Part shown: piece after piece, positions 7,167-20,904 of the stretch
Numbering within the stretch: position 1 is the first letter of the stretch
Layout of the letters: each line of letters starts with the position of its first letter
From: Egibacter sp.
GTDB taxonomy: Bacteria > Actinomycetota > Nitriliruptoria > Euzebyales > Egibacteraceae
DNA length: 40,023 bases
Assembly: GCA_003553795.1 (NCBI GenBank)
Contig: PWFH01000024.1
Span: 1 to 40,023, forward strand
Reading direction: 5' to 3'
Notes under the pieces: generated by a model
Seen by the model: the letters and a program-made list of their open reading frames with translations, nothing else
What the model was told of the DNA's origin: nothing
Database searches by the model: none
Translations under genes and position numbers: made by a program

Positions 7167-7832
7167 ATGACCGGGGCGGCCCCTCCACCAGGCCCGCCGG
7201 GTGAGCCCGGCGACCGGCGTGCCACGCTGCCGGAGGTCAACGACGGCGTCGAGCTCGTGCACCAGCCCTGGCCCGCGATCGTGCGCAGCCGAGTCGAGGA
7301 CCGGGGGCCGCACGCCGTCGTCGTCGCCCGCCCCGCGAGGGTCGCCGGGGTGGCGGTGCACCTGCGCCGCGGCGATCGCCTCAGCCTGCGGTGGACCTCC
7401 CCGCGCGGCCTGCACGAGGCGCTCGTGGCCTGCGTCGACGTGACCGACACGCCACTGCCGACGTGGACGCTCGTGCTGCGCGACGCGCCCAGCGTCGAGC
7501 AGCGACGGGCGGCCTTCCGCATCGCCGCGACCGCGGGCTGCCGCGTCACCGCGGGCGGCAGGCGGGGCATCGGCCAGCTCGTCGACCTCTCCGAGGGCGG
7601 CCTGCGGTTCGTGCCACCGCAGGGCGTGCGCCTGCAGCCCGGGGCCCACGTCGCAGTGGCCCTCGAGCTCGACGACGGGCCGATCGAGCTCGGCGCGGAG
7701 GTCCTGCGCCTCGACGGCTACGGCACCGCGGGGCTGCGCTTCCTCGACACCGACGAGCGCACGACCGCCCGCCTGCGCAGCCACGTCTTCGCCCTCGAGC
7801 TCGCCGCGCGGCGCCACGCCCGCGGCGGCTGA
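7167..7832 (+). CDS. PilZ-domain protein (YcgR-like, c-di-GMP binding)
   Basis: 221 aa. An N-terminal YcgR-N/PilZN-like beta domain (~25-110, with RRGDRLSLRWTSPRG) is followed by a PilZ domain (~112-210). The two c-di-GMP signatures are visible: the Arg-rich QRRAAFRI (R113, R114, R118) and D140-LSEGG (DxSxxG). Such proteins typically slow flagellar rotation or alter motility when c-di-GMP rises. The ATG at 7167 follows a Pro-rich start; no strong ribosome site is seen. It converges on the chemotaxis receptor, which fits a motility context, though no flagellar genes lie in the window. Confidence 0.85.
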   Translation: MTGAAPPPGPPGEPGDRRATLPEVNDGVELVHQPWPAIVRSRVEDRGPHAVVVARPARVAGVAVHLRRGDRLSLRWTSPRGLHEALVACVDVTDTPLPTWTLVLRDAPSVEQRRAAFRIAATAGCRVTAGGRRGIGQLVDLSEGGLRFVPPQGVRLQPGAHVAVALELDDGPIELGAEVLRLDGYGTAGLRFLDTDERTTARLRSHVFALELAARRHARGG

Positions 7833-7906
7833 GCCGCCGGCCCCTCGCGACGCACCGACCGCGAACGCGCCCCCGACGCCGCGGCCCCACCACATGCCCA
7901 CACGCG

Positions 7907-7939
7907 CAGCCGCCGCGGGGGATCGCCCCGCGGCGGCTG
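7907..7939. terminator. Strong bidirectional hairpin between PilZ and MCP genes
   Basis: A 14-bp perfect stem (CAGCCGCCGCGGGG / CCCCGCGGCGGCTG) with the 5-nt loop GATCG, placed between two convergent genes. It lacks a T-tract on either side, as often seen in very GC-rich genomes. Confidence 0.7.
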
Positions 7940-7956
7940 ATCGCGGTCGCCGGTGC

Positions 7957-9480
7957 CTAGCTGCTGACGAGCTCGCCCTCGCGCGACGGCGCGGGAGCGG
8001 AGCCCTTCTCCGACGACGCCGGCGGTGGGGCGGCGGCCTTGCCGTTGCCGCTGCCGCCGTTGACGATGCCGAGCAGCTCCGAGGAGACCCGGCCGAGCTC
8101 CTCGGCGGCGACGGTGGCCTGGCTCGCCCCCGCGCTCGTCTGGTTCGCGACGGTCGCGACGCTCGCGATGTTCTCGGCGATGTCGGAGGAGCCCTGGGCG
8201 GCCTCGTTGACGCTACGGGCGATCTCCGAGGTCGTGGCCGTCTGCTCCTCGACCGCCGAGGCGATCGTCGTCTGGAGGTCGGCGATGCGCCCGACGACCT
8301 CGCGGATCGCGGCGATGGCCTCGCTCGCCTCGCCGGTGCCCTGCTGGATCGCCCCGAGGCGGCTCGAGATGTCCTCGGTGGCCCGGGCGGTCTCGGTCGC
8401 GAGCGCCTTGACCTCCCCGGCGACCACGGCGAAGCCCTTGCCGGCCTCGCCGGCCCTCGCGGCCTCGATCGTCGCGTTGAGCGCGAGGAGGTTGGTCTGC
8501 TCGGCGATCGAGGTGATGAGCTCGATGACCTTGTGGATCTCGGCGCTGGCCTGGCCGAGGTGCTCCATCGTCTCGCCGGTGCGGTCGGCGGTCACCGTCG
8601 CCTCGTTGGCGACGCCGCTGGCCTCCGACGCGGTCTGGGCGATCTCGCTCACGCTCGAGTTGAGCTCGTCGACGGCGGTGGCGACCGTCTGCACGTTGTT
8701 CGACACCTGCTCGCCGGCGGCGGAGACCACCCCGGCCTGCGCAGAGGTCTCCTCCGAGCCCGAGGCGAGGTCGTTGGCGACACCGCGCAGCGAGTCGACG
8801 GAGGTGTTGACACGGTTGGCCGCGCCCTCGAGCTGACGGGAGACCCCGCGGGCGAGGAAGTAGGACAAGGCGACCGCACCGGCGACGACGATCACGAGCG
8901 CGGCGAAGGCGAGGTTGGTCGCCCACGTCGCGGCGCTCTGCGCGTCGGTGGCGGTGGCCTCGCCGACGGCGTCGATCTCGGCGACGAGCGCCTCGGCCGC
9001 CTCGCCGGAGGCGTCCCACAGCGCCACGGCCTCGTTGTCGAGCTCGACAGCCTCGGGGGTGGCGTAGTCGCCGGCCTCGGCGAGCGCGAAGATGTCGTCG
9101 TAGACGGCGTAGAGCGGCGGCAGGGTCGCCTCGAACTCCGCGAGGAGGGCCTCCTGCTGGGGGTAGCCGTCGACGAGCGGCCCGAGCACCTCGATGCGCT
9201 CGTCGAGGTAGGCCCGGGCCTCCTCGTAGCCGGCCTGGCGGGCACCGAGGTCGCTGTCGCGCAGGGCGACGCGCGAGAGCTCCCCGTCGAGGTCGCCGAG
9301 GGCCACCTCGGCGCGCAGGGCCTGCTCCTCGGCCTGGGCGTAGACCTCATGGATCTCCCCGAGGCTGTTGCTGATGGTGTTGATGACGAGGACGAGGGCG
9401 ATGGACATCACGGCGAAGACGGCGATGACGAGCGCGAAACCACCGATGAGCCGTGCCTTGAGGGAACGATCGCGCAGCAC
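7957..9480 (-). CDS. Methyl-accepting chemotaxis protein
   Basis: 507 aa. It has a first membrane helix (about 13-34), an extracytoplasmic helical sensor of ~150 residues (Glu/Ala-rich, four-helix-bundle type), a second helix (~190-212), then a HAMP-like connector and a long cytoplasmic coiled coil. The signalling tip is intact: IAEQTNLLALNATIEAARAG, followed by EAGKGFAVVAGEVKALA, which contacts CheA/CheW. The C-terminus ends in a Gly/Pro-rich tail without a CheR-tethering NWETF-type pentapeptide. The start is GTG at 9480 with GGAGGAGG 7 nt upstream. A sigma-28-like promoter is seen at 9548-9574. The ligand is unknown. Confidence 0.95.
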   Translation of the reverse strand: MLRDRSLKARLIGGFALVIAVFAVMSIALVLVINTISNSLGEIHEVYAQAEEQALRAEVALGDLDGELSRVALRDSDLGARQAGYEEARAYLDERIEVLGPLVDGYPQQEALLAEFEATLPPLYAVYDDIFALAEAGDYATPEAVELDNEAVALWDASGEAAEALVAEIDAVGEATATDAQSAATWATNLAFAALVIVVAGAVALSYFLARGVSRQLEGAANRVNTSVDSLRGVANDLASGSEETSAQAGVVSAAGEQVSNNVQTVATAVDELNSSVSEIAQTASEASGVANEATVTADRTGETMEHLGQASAEIHKVIELITSIAEQTNLLALNATIEAARAGEAGKGFAVVAGEVKALATETARATEDISSRLGAIQQGTGEASEAIAAIREVVGRIADLQTTIASAVEEQTATTSEIARSVNEAAQGSSDIAENIASVATVANQTSAGASQATVAAEELGRVSSELLGIVNGGSGNGKAAAPPPASSEKGSAPAPSREGELVSS

Positions 9481-9547
9481 CTTGGGACCTCCTCCGCCGC
9501 CGCCGCGACGCTGGACACGGTGCGGGCCTCTGCCCGCTCACCGCCGC

Positions 9548-9574
9548 CTGTCGGCACCGGCCGCGGCCACTCAA
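9548..9574 (-). promoter_or_regulatory. Candidate sigma-28 (FliA)-type promoter for the MCP gene
   Basis: On the minus strand TTGA (9571-9574), 15 nt, then GCCGACAG (9548-9555). The flagellar sigma consensus is TAAA-N15-GCCGATAA; spacing is exact and 6 of 8 bases of the -10 match. It would give a ~60-nt leader ending in the GGAGGAGG site. GCCGAC is common in such GC-rich DNA, so this is tentative. Confidence 0.38.
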
Positions 9575-9656
9575 GCGCTGCTTCACGACCGCTGCGGTCT
9601 CGCGCTCAGCGGCTCCCGCTGGCGACCGGCCACCGGCGGCTCTGCGGGCGCGCCGC

Positions 9657-9662
9657 TAGCAT
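9657..9662 (+). promoter_or_regulatory. -10 hexamer placing a leaderless start on the DUF4191 gene
   Basis: TAGCAT ends 7 nt before ATG 9670, with no Shine-Dalgarno sequence between. This is the spacing expected for transcription starting at the start codon. Confidence 0.42.
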
Positions 9663-9669
9663 CCGGACC

Positions 9670-10338
9670 ATGCGCGACAAGGTCCTGACCCGGCTGCGGC
9701 AGATCCGCGACGTCTTCCACGCGACGCGGAAGGCCGACCGCAAGCTCGTGCCGCTGCTCATCGGCACGACCCTGCTCGTGGCGGCGGCCGTCGCCGCGGT
9801 GGGCTGGTTCGTCCTCACGCCCTGGGTCGCCGTCGTCGTCGGCCTGCTCACCGGCCTGTTCGCGGCGACGTTCGTGTTCGGCCGACGTGCGACCAACGCG
9901 CAGTTCGCGGTCATGCGCGGCCAGCCGGGGGCGGCCGCCGCGGTGCTCCAGCAGCTCCGGGGCCGCTGGATCGTCACCCCAGCGGTGGCCTTCACCCGCC
10001 AGCAGGACCTCGTCCACCGCGTCGTCGGCCCACCCGGCGTCGTCCTCGTCGGCGAGGGCCGCAAGGCGCGGACGCTGCAGCTGCTGCGCCAGGAGCAGCG
10101 CAAGGTCGGTCGCGCGGTCGGCGACACCCCCGTCCACATCGTCGCCGTCGGCGATGGCGAGGACCAGGTGTCGATCGACAAGCTCCGCACCCACGTCATC
10201 AAGCTCAAGCGCCGCCTGCCGCGCAAGGAGATCCCCGCGGTCAACAAGCGCCTCGACGCCCTGACCGGCGGGGAGCTGCCGATCCCGAAGGGCCCGATGC
10301 CCAGCGGCGCGAAGATGCCCCGGCCGAAGCGCCGCTGA
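9670..10338 (+). CDS. DUF4191-family membrane protein
   Basis: 222 aa. A basic N-terminus (RLRQIRDVFHATRKADRK) leads into two membrane helices (~28-68), then FGRRATNAQFAVMRGQPGAAAAVLQQLRGRW, a soluble beta-rich domain with VVGPPGVVLVGEG and a lysine/arginine-rich end (IKLKRRLPRKE ... KMPRPKRR). This matches DUF4191, a family typical of Actinomycetota with no established role. It is divergent from the chemotaxis receptor. It appears to be a single-gene unit closed by the hairpin at 10346. Confidence 0.87.
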   Translation: MRDKVLTRLRQIRDVFHATRKADRKLVPLLIGTTLLVAAAVAAVGWFVLTPWVAVVVGLLTGLFAATFVFGRRATNAQFAVMRGQPGAAAAVLQQLRGRWIVTPAVAFTRQQDLVHRVVGPPGVVLVGEGRKARTLQLLRQEQRKVGRAVGDTPVHIVAVGDGEDQVSIDKLRTHVIKLKRRLPRKEIPAVNKRLDALTGGELPIPKGPMPSGAKMPRPKRR

Positions 10339-10345
10339 GGCCCCA

Positions 10346-10362
10346 CCGCGGCTCGGCCGCGG
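10346..10362 (+). terminator. Hairpin terminator after the DUF4191 gene
   Basis: CCGCGGC-TCG-GCCGCGG, a perfect 7-bp stem with a 3-nt loop, 8 nt after the stop codon. No T-tract. Confidence 0.5.
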
Positions 10363-10389
10363 CCCCGGCCTCGACGTCGGCCCATCCGC

Positions 10390-10416
10390 TTACGCGCGCG
10401 GCGTCCGGGCCGACGG
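10390..10416 (+). promoter_or_regulatory. Candidate sigma-28-like promoter for the NlpC/P60 gene
   Basis: TTAC (10390-10393), 15 nt, GCCGACGG (10409-10416). It repeats the N15 spacing and GCCGAC core seen before the chemotaxis receptor. A start ~7 nt downstream would fall close to ATG 10426, giving a nearly leaderless mRNA, which fits the lack of a ribosome site. Confidence 0.3.
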
Positions 10417-10425
10417 GTGTGGCCC

Positions 10426-11016
10426 ATGCCTGCCGTCCAGCCTGTCTCGCCCCAGCCCACCGCCCCCGGCGGCGGAGCCCCGGCCGCCGCGCCGGGCTTC
10501 GACGACGCGCTCGCGGGCGCCCAGGCCCGGCTTGGCCCGGAGACGCGCCTGACCCTCGGGCAGATGGTCGGCCTCGCGCCGCCCCCCGCCGGCGGCGCGC
10601 TCGCCGGCGCCCAGGGACTGCAGGCGCTGTCGGGCACACCCTCACTCGGGGGCGCCGACCGCCATCCCGCGGTGCAGGCGGCCAAGGAGTACCTCGGCGT
10701 GCCCTACCTCTGGGGCGGCACCGACCCCTCGAAGGGCCTCGACTGCTCGGGGTTCGTCCAGCGCGCGTTCGCCGACGTCGGCGTCTCGCTGCCGCGGGTC
10801 TCCGCCGACCAGGGGCGCGCGGGCGAGGCCGTCGGCAGCCTCGCCGAGGCCCGCGCCGGCGACCTCGTCTACTGGAGCGGGGGCGGCAGCCGCCCCAACC
10901 ACATCGGCATCTACCTCGGCGACGGCAAGATGCTCCACGCCCCGCGCAGCGGCGACGTCGTGAAGGTCGACGATGTACGGTCCTCGCCCCCCACGGCGAT
11001 CCGGCGCGTGATGTAG
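10426..11016 (+). CDS. NlpC/P60 (C40) peptidase
   Basis: 196 aa from ATG 10426 (a GTG at 10417 is an alternative). Residues ~1-80 are Pro/Ala/Gly-rich with a short helical part (FDDALAGAQARLG). The C40 cysteine peptidase domain fills the rest: YLWGGTDPSKGLDCSGFVQ with catalytic Cys107, and NHIGIYLGDGKMLHAP with the catalytic His (H159) and H171. Such enzymes cut the gamma-D-Glu-to-diamino-acid bond in peptidoglycan stem peptides. No Sec signal peptide is visible; together with the motility neighbours this raises the possibility of a flagellum-associated, FlgJ-like muralytic role, which is inference. Confidence 0.88.
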   Translation: MPAVQPVSPQPTAPGGGAPAAAPGFDDALAGAQARLGPETRLTLGQMVGLAPPPAGGALAGAQGLQALSGTPSLGGADRHPAVQAAKEYLGVPYLWGGTDPSKGLDCSGFVQRAFADVGVSLPRVSADQGRAGEAVGSLAEARAGDLVYWSGGGSRPNHIGIYLGDGKMLHAPRSGDVVKVDDVRSSPPTAIRRVM

Positions 11017-11108
11017 CCACCCGGGAGGGGGGCCGCCGCCAGCGCGGCCCACGGGTGCTCGGCGTGAGCCGCCGCGTCCCGGCCGCCGACGCACGAGAGG
11101 ACGGTGGG

Positions 11109-16709
<5,601 letters not shown>

Positions 16710-16712
<3 letters not shown>

Positions 16713-16719
16713 GGCCTCA
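16710..16719. terminator. Palindrome joining two convergent stop codons
   Basis: TGAGGCCTCA is a perfect 10-bp palindrome in which the first three bases are the MerR stop and the last three the EcsC-protein stop read on the other strand. Flanks GGG and GCGCCC can extend pairing. It may act as a compact two-way terminator. Confidence 0.35.
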
Positions 16720-17805
16720 GCGCCCTGCGGCGCCGCCGGGCGGCGGGGGCACCTGCGCGGCCGCCGGCGGTGCGGCCGGGCCCGGGGGCAGTGCCGGGGC
16801 GCCGGCGGGCAGGGCCGCCGGCGCGTCGAGCGCGGCGTCCTCCCGGGCGCCCGCGGCGATGCCCTCGACGGCGCGGGCCGGCTCGAGGGGGCCGGCGACC
16901 TCCTCGGCGAGGCCGTGACGGTCGATGAGGAAGCGCTCGCGGTAGAGCCAGCTCGCGCACTCGCCGACGTCGCGGACGTAGGCGTAGTTGAGCCCACCGC
17001 CGACGAACGCGCCGGCGACGGGCACGAGCTGGGCGACCTTGCGCTGGGTCAGCCGCTCGCCGAGGCTCGCGAAGAGCCTCCGCAGGAGCCGCACGAGCAC
17101 GTCGTCGCCGAGCTGGCGGCTCGCCCCACCGAGCGCGAGGACCGCCGAGAGCCGCCGCAGCTCCGCGAGGGCGGAGAGCTTCGTGGCCTGGTCGCCGGCG
17201 ACCGCGGCGCCGAGGACGCCGAGGAGGAAGGCCCGCTCCCACGGGTCGCGGGCGTCGTAGCCGTGGTAGGCGGCGGTGTGGGCCACCGCGCGGGTGGAGC
17301 CGGCGAGGACCGCGGCGATGTCGGCGCTGAGCAGGCCCACCGTCGTCGCCGCTCCGGGGACTGCGCCGACGCCGGCGCCGGCGGCGCCGCCCGCGGCGGT
17401 CAAGGCGAGGCCGCCACCCGCCGCGGCGCCGGCCAGCGCCCCCTCGCCGGCGAGGGCGAGGGCGTAGCGGCTGCCGAGCGCCGGGGTCGCGCGGTCGACC
17501 CAGGCGAGGTCGAAGCGACGGATCTCGCCGAGGTCGGCGACCGGCAGGCCCTGGGCGGCGTAGGCCCGGCGCACCCCGCGGTGGGGCGGGGCGCTCACCG
17601 CGACGTCGGTGACGAGCCCGTGCATGCCCTGCACCGAGCGCAGGACCCCCTCGAGCAGGGTCGTCGAGCCGGGTACCGCGCGCAGGCCGCGGGCGAGGAC
17701 CGCGCCCCGGCCGCGGCGACGCCCGGCAGCGACGCGCTGCTCGCGCCAGCGGCCGATCTCGACCCACGCCTCGCGCTCGTAGGCGCTCATGTGCTCAAGC
17801 GGCAC
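16717..17805 (-). CDS. EcsC-family protein
   Basis: 362 aa. The start MSAYEREAWVEIGRWREQR and the central Gly/Ala-rich hydrophobic stretch (~110-160, AGAAAGGGLALTAAGGAAG, GAATTVGLLSADIAAVL) match the EcsC family, named after Bacillus EcsC. A second conserved part runs from AYHGYDARDPWERAFLLGVLGAAVAGD to VPVAGAFVGGGLNYAYVRDVG. The last ~60 residues are a Pro/Ala/Gly tail. Biochemical function is unknown. GTG at 17805 was chosen because GAGAGGTGAGG lies just upstream; ATG at 17790 is a plausible alternative. It is divergent from the F420-type oxidoreductase. Confidence 0.8.
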   Translation of the reverse strand: MPLEHMSAYEREAWVEIGRWREQRVAAGRRRGRGAVLARGLRAVPGSTTLLEGVLRSVQGMHGLVTDVAVSAPPHRGVRRAYAAQGLPVADLGEIRRFDLAWVDRATPALGSRYALALAGEGALAGAAAGGGLALTAAGGAAGAGVGAVPGAATTVGLLSADIAAVLAGSTRAVAHTAAYHGYDARDPWERAFLLGVLGAAVAGDQATKLSALAELRRLSAVLALGGASRQLGDDVLVRLLRRLFASLGERLTQRKVAQLVPVAGAFVGGGLNYAYVRDVGECASWLYRERFLIDRHGLAEEVAGPLEPARAVEGIAAGAREDAALDAPAALPAGAPALPPGPAAPPAAAQVPPPPGGAAGR

Positions 17806-17933
17806 GCGGCCTCACCTCTCACCGGGCCGCCGCCACGCGCCGTCGACGCGTCACCGCCCGGCTCCCCCCAGGATGCCCCCACCCGCGGCGCGGCTCAGCG
17901 CCGCCCGGGCGCGCGGAGCCCCGGCCCGACCGG

Positions 17934-17939
17934 TATCGT
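17934..17939 (+). promoter_or_regulatory. -10 hexamer, leaderless layout, F420-type oxidoreductase
   Basis: TATCGT ends 7 nt before ATG 17947 with no ribosome site between, the same arrangement as at 9657-9670. Confidence 0.42.
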
Positions 17940-17946
17940 CACGCGC

Positions 17947-18411
17947 ATGGGCACCGCCACGACCGAGCACGTCGACCGCGAGGGCCTCCTCGCCTTCGTC
18001 CGGCCCCGCCACCACGGCGTCCTCGCGACGACCCGTCGCGACGGCCGCCCGCAGCTCTCGCCGGTGACGATGGGTGTCGACGACGAGGGCCGCGTCGTCG
18101 TCGCCTCCTACCCCGAGCGCGCGAAGGCCGCCAACCTCCGGCGCGACCCGCGCGCGTCGATGTGCGTGCTCTCCGAGGCCTTCGACGGCCCGTGGGTGCA
18201 GGTCGAGGGCACCGCGGAGGTCCTCGAGCTGCCCGAGGCGCTCGAGCCGCTCGTCGAGTACTTCCGCGCGATCTCCGGCGAGCACCCCGACTGGCAGGAG
18301 TACCGCGAGGCGATGCGCCGGCAGGGCAAGTGCCTCCTGCGCCTCACGATCGAGCACTGGGGGCCGATCGCCACCGGCGGGTTCCCCCCGGGCCAGGCCG
18401 CCCGGGACTGA
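17947..18411 (+). CDS. PPOX-class F420-dependent oxidoreductase
   Basis: 154 aa, a single split-barrel flavin/deazaflavin-binding domain. The family signature is clear: FVRPRHHGVLATTRRDGRPQ with LSPVTMGVDDEGRVVVAS, then YPERAKAANLRRDPRASMCVL (~50-75) and VQVEGTAEVLE (~83-93). Actinobacterial members of this class use reduced coenzyme F420 to reduce varied substrates, or carry F420, haem breakdown products or FMN. Which one applies cannot be read here. It appears to be a single-gene unit, with a convergent hydrolase gene 18 bp away. Confidence 0.87.
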   Translation: MGTATTEHVDREGLLAFVRPRHHGVLATTRRDGRPQLSPVTMGVDDEGRVVVASYPERAKAANLRRDPRASMCVLSEAFDGPWVQVEGTAEVLELPEALEPLVEYFRAISGEHPDWQEYREAMRRQGKCLLRLTIEHWGPIATGGFPPGQAARD

Positions 18412-18429
18412 GCGTCCCCCGGCCGCGGC

Positions 18430-20703
18430 TCAGCGCGGGCCGACGGCGACGTCGAGGACGAGCAGCGTCCCGGGGGCGGCGCCGTCGGGCAGGAGGCGGA
18501 CCTCGGCGAGCGCTCCGGCGTCGAAGCCCTCCTCGGCCTCGAGGTCGTCGACGGCGAGCACGACGCTGCGCGCGAGCGGATCGCCCCCGGGCGCCCAGTC
18601 GGGCAGCGGGGCCTTGAGCCGGTCGGGGTCGGGAGCGGGCGCGAGGCCGTCGCCATCGCCGACGTCGGCGCGGGCGACCCGGCCGTCGACGTCGACGACC
18701 TCGACCCCCAGGGCGAGGGGCTCGCGCGCTGGGGCGTCGAAGCCCGGCGGCGGCTCGTCGCCGACGGCGAGGTCGAGGCGCAGCACGGGGTCGTCGAGCG
18801 CGAGGGCAGCGCCGCCGGTGTCGACGCTCCACCGCCCGCCAGGCTCGCTCCAGGCCAGCTCGACGGCACGGGCGTGGGCGTCCTGCAGCCGCAGCTCGAG
18901 GGCGACCTCCCGCCAGCGCGCGAGGCCCTCGACGGTCACCGTGCTGCCGGGCAGGGCCCCGGCGGCGGGGTCGAGGCCGCCCTCGAGGTCGAGGAGGGCG
19001 ACCTCGCCGCCATGGGCCAGGCGGGTGCGCGCGGCGACCCCGTCGGGCCAGCCCACCGCCCCGGGCTCGGCGAGGGCGGCGAGGGCGTCGCGCTCGCCGT
19101 CGAGCGCGGCGGGCAGGAAGGCGTCGACGGCGGCGAGGGCGGCGGCCTGCTGGGTCGTCGACGGCAGGACCTCCCCGGCCTCGAGGACGGCGGCGGCCGG
19201 GCCGGCGAAGTCCTCCTCGCCCCAGACGGTGTTCCACCCCGCGTGGTTGGCGTCGCGCAGGTGCACCGCGGCCTTGACGCCGCCCTCGCCCGGCCGCGCG
19301 CGGTGGTACTGCGCGAGGCCGGAGAACCAGAGCACGTCGCCGTCGCGGCCCCCGTGGAGCACGAGGTAGCTCACCCCGTCGAGCTCGCGGGGCCGTCCTC
19401 CCGGCTCGTACTGCCCGTCGACCGGCGCGAGCGCGACGACGGCGTCGATGCCGAAGCCCGCGTCCAGCGCGACGCTCGCGTCCTCGGGATAGCGCTCGAG
19501 GCGGTCGAAGGCCGCCGCGGTCGCCACGGCCTCCCCGCCGCGGGAGTGCCCGACGAGCACGATTCGGCCGAGGTCGACGTGCGCGCCGAGGGGGTGGCCC
19601 TCGGCGACCCAGTCGCGCCACAGCTCGAGGTGGCGCAGCACCAGCCACGCCCGGGCGTCGGTCTCCTCGCCGAGCTCCCAGCCGCGGGTGTAGGAGAGGT
19701 TGAGGAAGTTCTGGTCGACCGAGGCCACGACGTGGCCCTGCGCGGCGAGGGGCTCGGCGAGCCAGTCGTAGCCCCGCTCGGAGGGCGACTCCATCGGCGC
19801 GTTGCCGTGGACGACGAGCACGAGGGGGAAGCGGCCCTCCTCGACGTCGGGCAGCCACACCCGGGCGTTGCGGGGCAGCGCGTCGGGGCCGAAGCCCCAG
19901 TAGCGGGTGCGCAGCGACCCGCCGAGGCCCGACCAGCCGGGCAGCAGCGCGCGGCCGTCGACGGGCTCGGTGACGACGTCGGCCTCCTCGCCGTAGGCGG
20001 TGCGACGCTCGTCGGCGCCGCTGCCGTAGGCCAGCCGCACGACGTCGTGCGGGCCCGCGGCAGCGAGGGTCGCGCCTTCCTCGGGCCGCTCGTCGAAGAG
20101 CAGCCAGCCGGCGACCGCGGTGAGCGCGCCGGCGCCGACGAGCAGCCCGAGCACGGCGACGGCGAGGCGCGGGCCGCGCGGCGGCGCATCGGTGGCGAGC
20201 GCGCCGACGCCGGCCCCGACGAGGGCGGCGCCGAGGACGAGCGGCAGCCCGACGAGCAGCGCCGAGGGTCCCGCGCCGAGCGCGAAGGGCACCGAGGCGA
20301 GGACGACCGCGACGGGCCCGAGCGCCCGCAGACGCGGCGGGATCGCCGCGAGGATCCGGCCGAGCAGCAGGAGCGCGCCGGTGGCCAGCGCGGCGACGAG
20401 CCAGCCGAGCACGACGACGGTGAGGAGGTCGAGCAGCAGCGGCCGCCCGCTGTCGAGCAGCAGCCCGCCGGAGGCGAGCACGACGGTCAGCGCGACGGCC
20501 ACGCCCCACGTCGCCCCGCGCCACGCGCGCGGTCCGGGCCGCAGGCGCGCGATGGCGCGGCGCGAGCCCGCGCGCAACCCGCGGGTCGCGCGGCGCGCCC
20601 GGCCCGACCGGCCCGACTCCTGACGGCGCCGGGTCCGCGGGCCGGGGGCGGCCGGGTCGCCGGCCGCGGCGTCGTGCCCACTCCCGCCGGGGTCCTCGCC
20701 CAC
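18430..20703 (-). CDS. Membrane-anchored alpha/beta hydrolase (757 aa)
   Basis: From GTG 20703 with GAGGAGGG 7 nt upstream. Residues 1-60 are Arg-rich and probably cytoplasmic. About five membrane helices follow (~63-203). The extracytoplasmic part has an alpha/beta hydrolase domain: oxyanion region VVHGNAPMES (~297-306), nucleophile elbow GHSRGGEA with Ser387, and a likely catalytic Asp/His region around RDANHAGWNTVWGEEDF. The last ~200 residues form beta-rich domains with repeated Asp/Val strands. The hydrolase part resembles the chlorophyllase/PAF-acetylhydrolase and cutinase-like group, so an ester-cleaving role at the cell surface is likely; the substrate is unknown. It is divergent from the SbcD-like gene. 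Confidence 0.82.
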   Translation of the reverse strand: MGEDPGGSGHDAAAGDPAAPGPRTRRRQESGRSGRARRATRGLRAGSRRAIARLRPGPRAWRGATWGVAVALTVVLASGGLLLDSGRPLLLDLLTVVVLGWLVAALATGALLLLGRILAAIPPRLRALGPVAVVLASVPFALGAGPSALLVGLPLVLGAALVGAGVGALATDAPPRGPRLAVAVLGLLVGAGALTAVAGWLLFDERPEEGATLAAAGPHDVVRLAYGSGADERRTAYGEEADVVTEPVDGRALLPGWSGLGGSLRTRYWGFGPDALPRNARVWLPDVEEGRFPLVLVVHGNAPMESPSERGYDWLAEPLAAQGHVVASVDQNFLNLSYTRGWELGEETDARAWLVLRHLELWRDWVAEGHPLGAHVDLGRIVLVGHSRGGEAVATAAAFDRLERYPEDASVALDAGFGIDAVVALAPVDGQYEPGGRPRELDGVSYLVLHGGRDGDVLWFSGLAQYHRARPGEGGVKAAVHLRDANHAGWNTVWGEEDFAGPAAAVLEAGEVLPSTTQQAAALAAVDAFLPAALDGERDALAALAEPGAVGWPDGVAARTRLAHGGEVALLDLEGGLDPAAGALPGSTVTVEGLARWREVALELRLQDAHARAVELAWSEPGGRWSVDTGGAALALDDPVLRLDLAVGDEPPPGFDAPAREPLALGVEVVDVDGRVARADVGDGDGLAPAPDPDRLKAPLPDWAPGGDPLARSVVLAVDDLEAEEGFDAGALAEVRLLPDGAAPGTLLVLDVAVGPR

Positions 20704-20904
20704 CTCGCGTCCCTCCTCGCCGCCGTGGCCTGCGCCGCCTTCGCCTCGCCGCGGCCGCCCGCCGCCGCGGAGCGCCGCTGCACGACAGTCTCGACGACCG
20801 CGCCGTCGGCGCGCACGTCGCCACGCCACCCTGTGGACGGCCGCTGCCGACGGTCGCACCGCTCTGGCATGGTTGCATGGCCGGCGCCGACCTCAGGAGG
20901 TGAC

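Noticed and set aside
7894-9669. Long in-frame upstream extension of the DUF4191 gene, antisense to the chemotaxis receptor
   Set aside because: The conserved DUF4191 N-terminus begins at 9670 after a TAGCAT hexamer; the upstream part is a shadow of the receptor gene.
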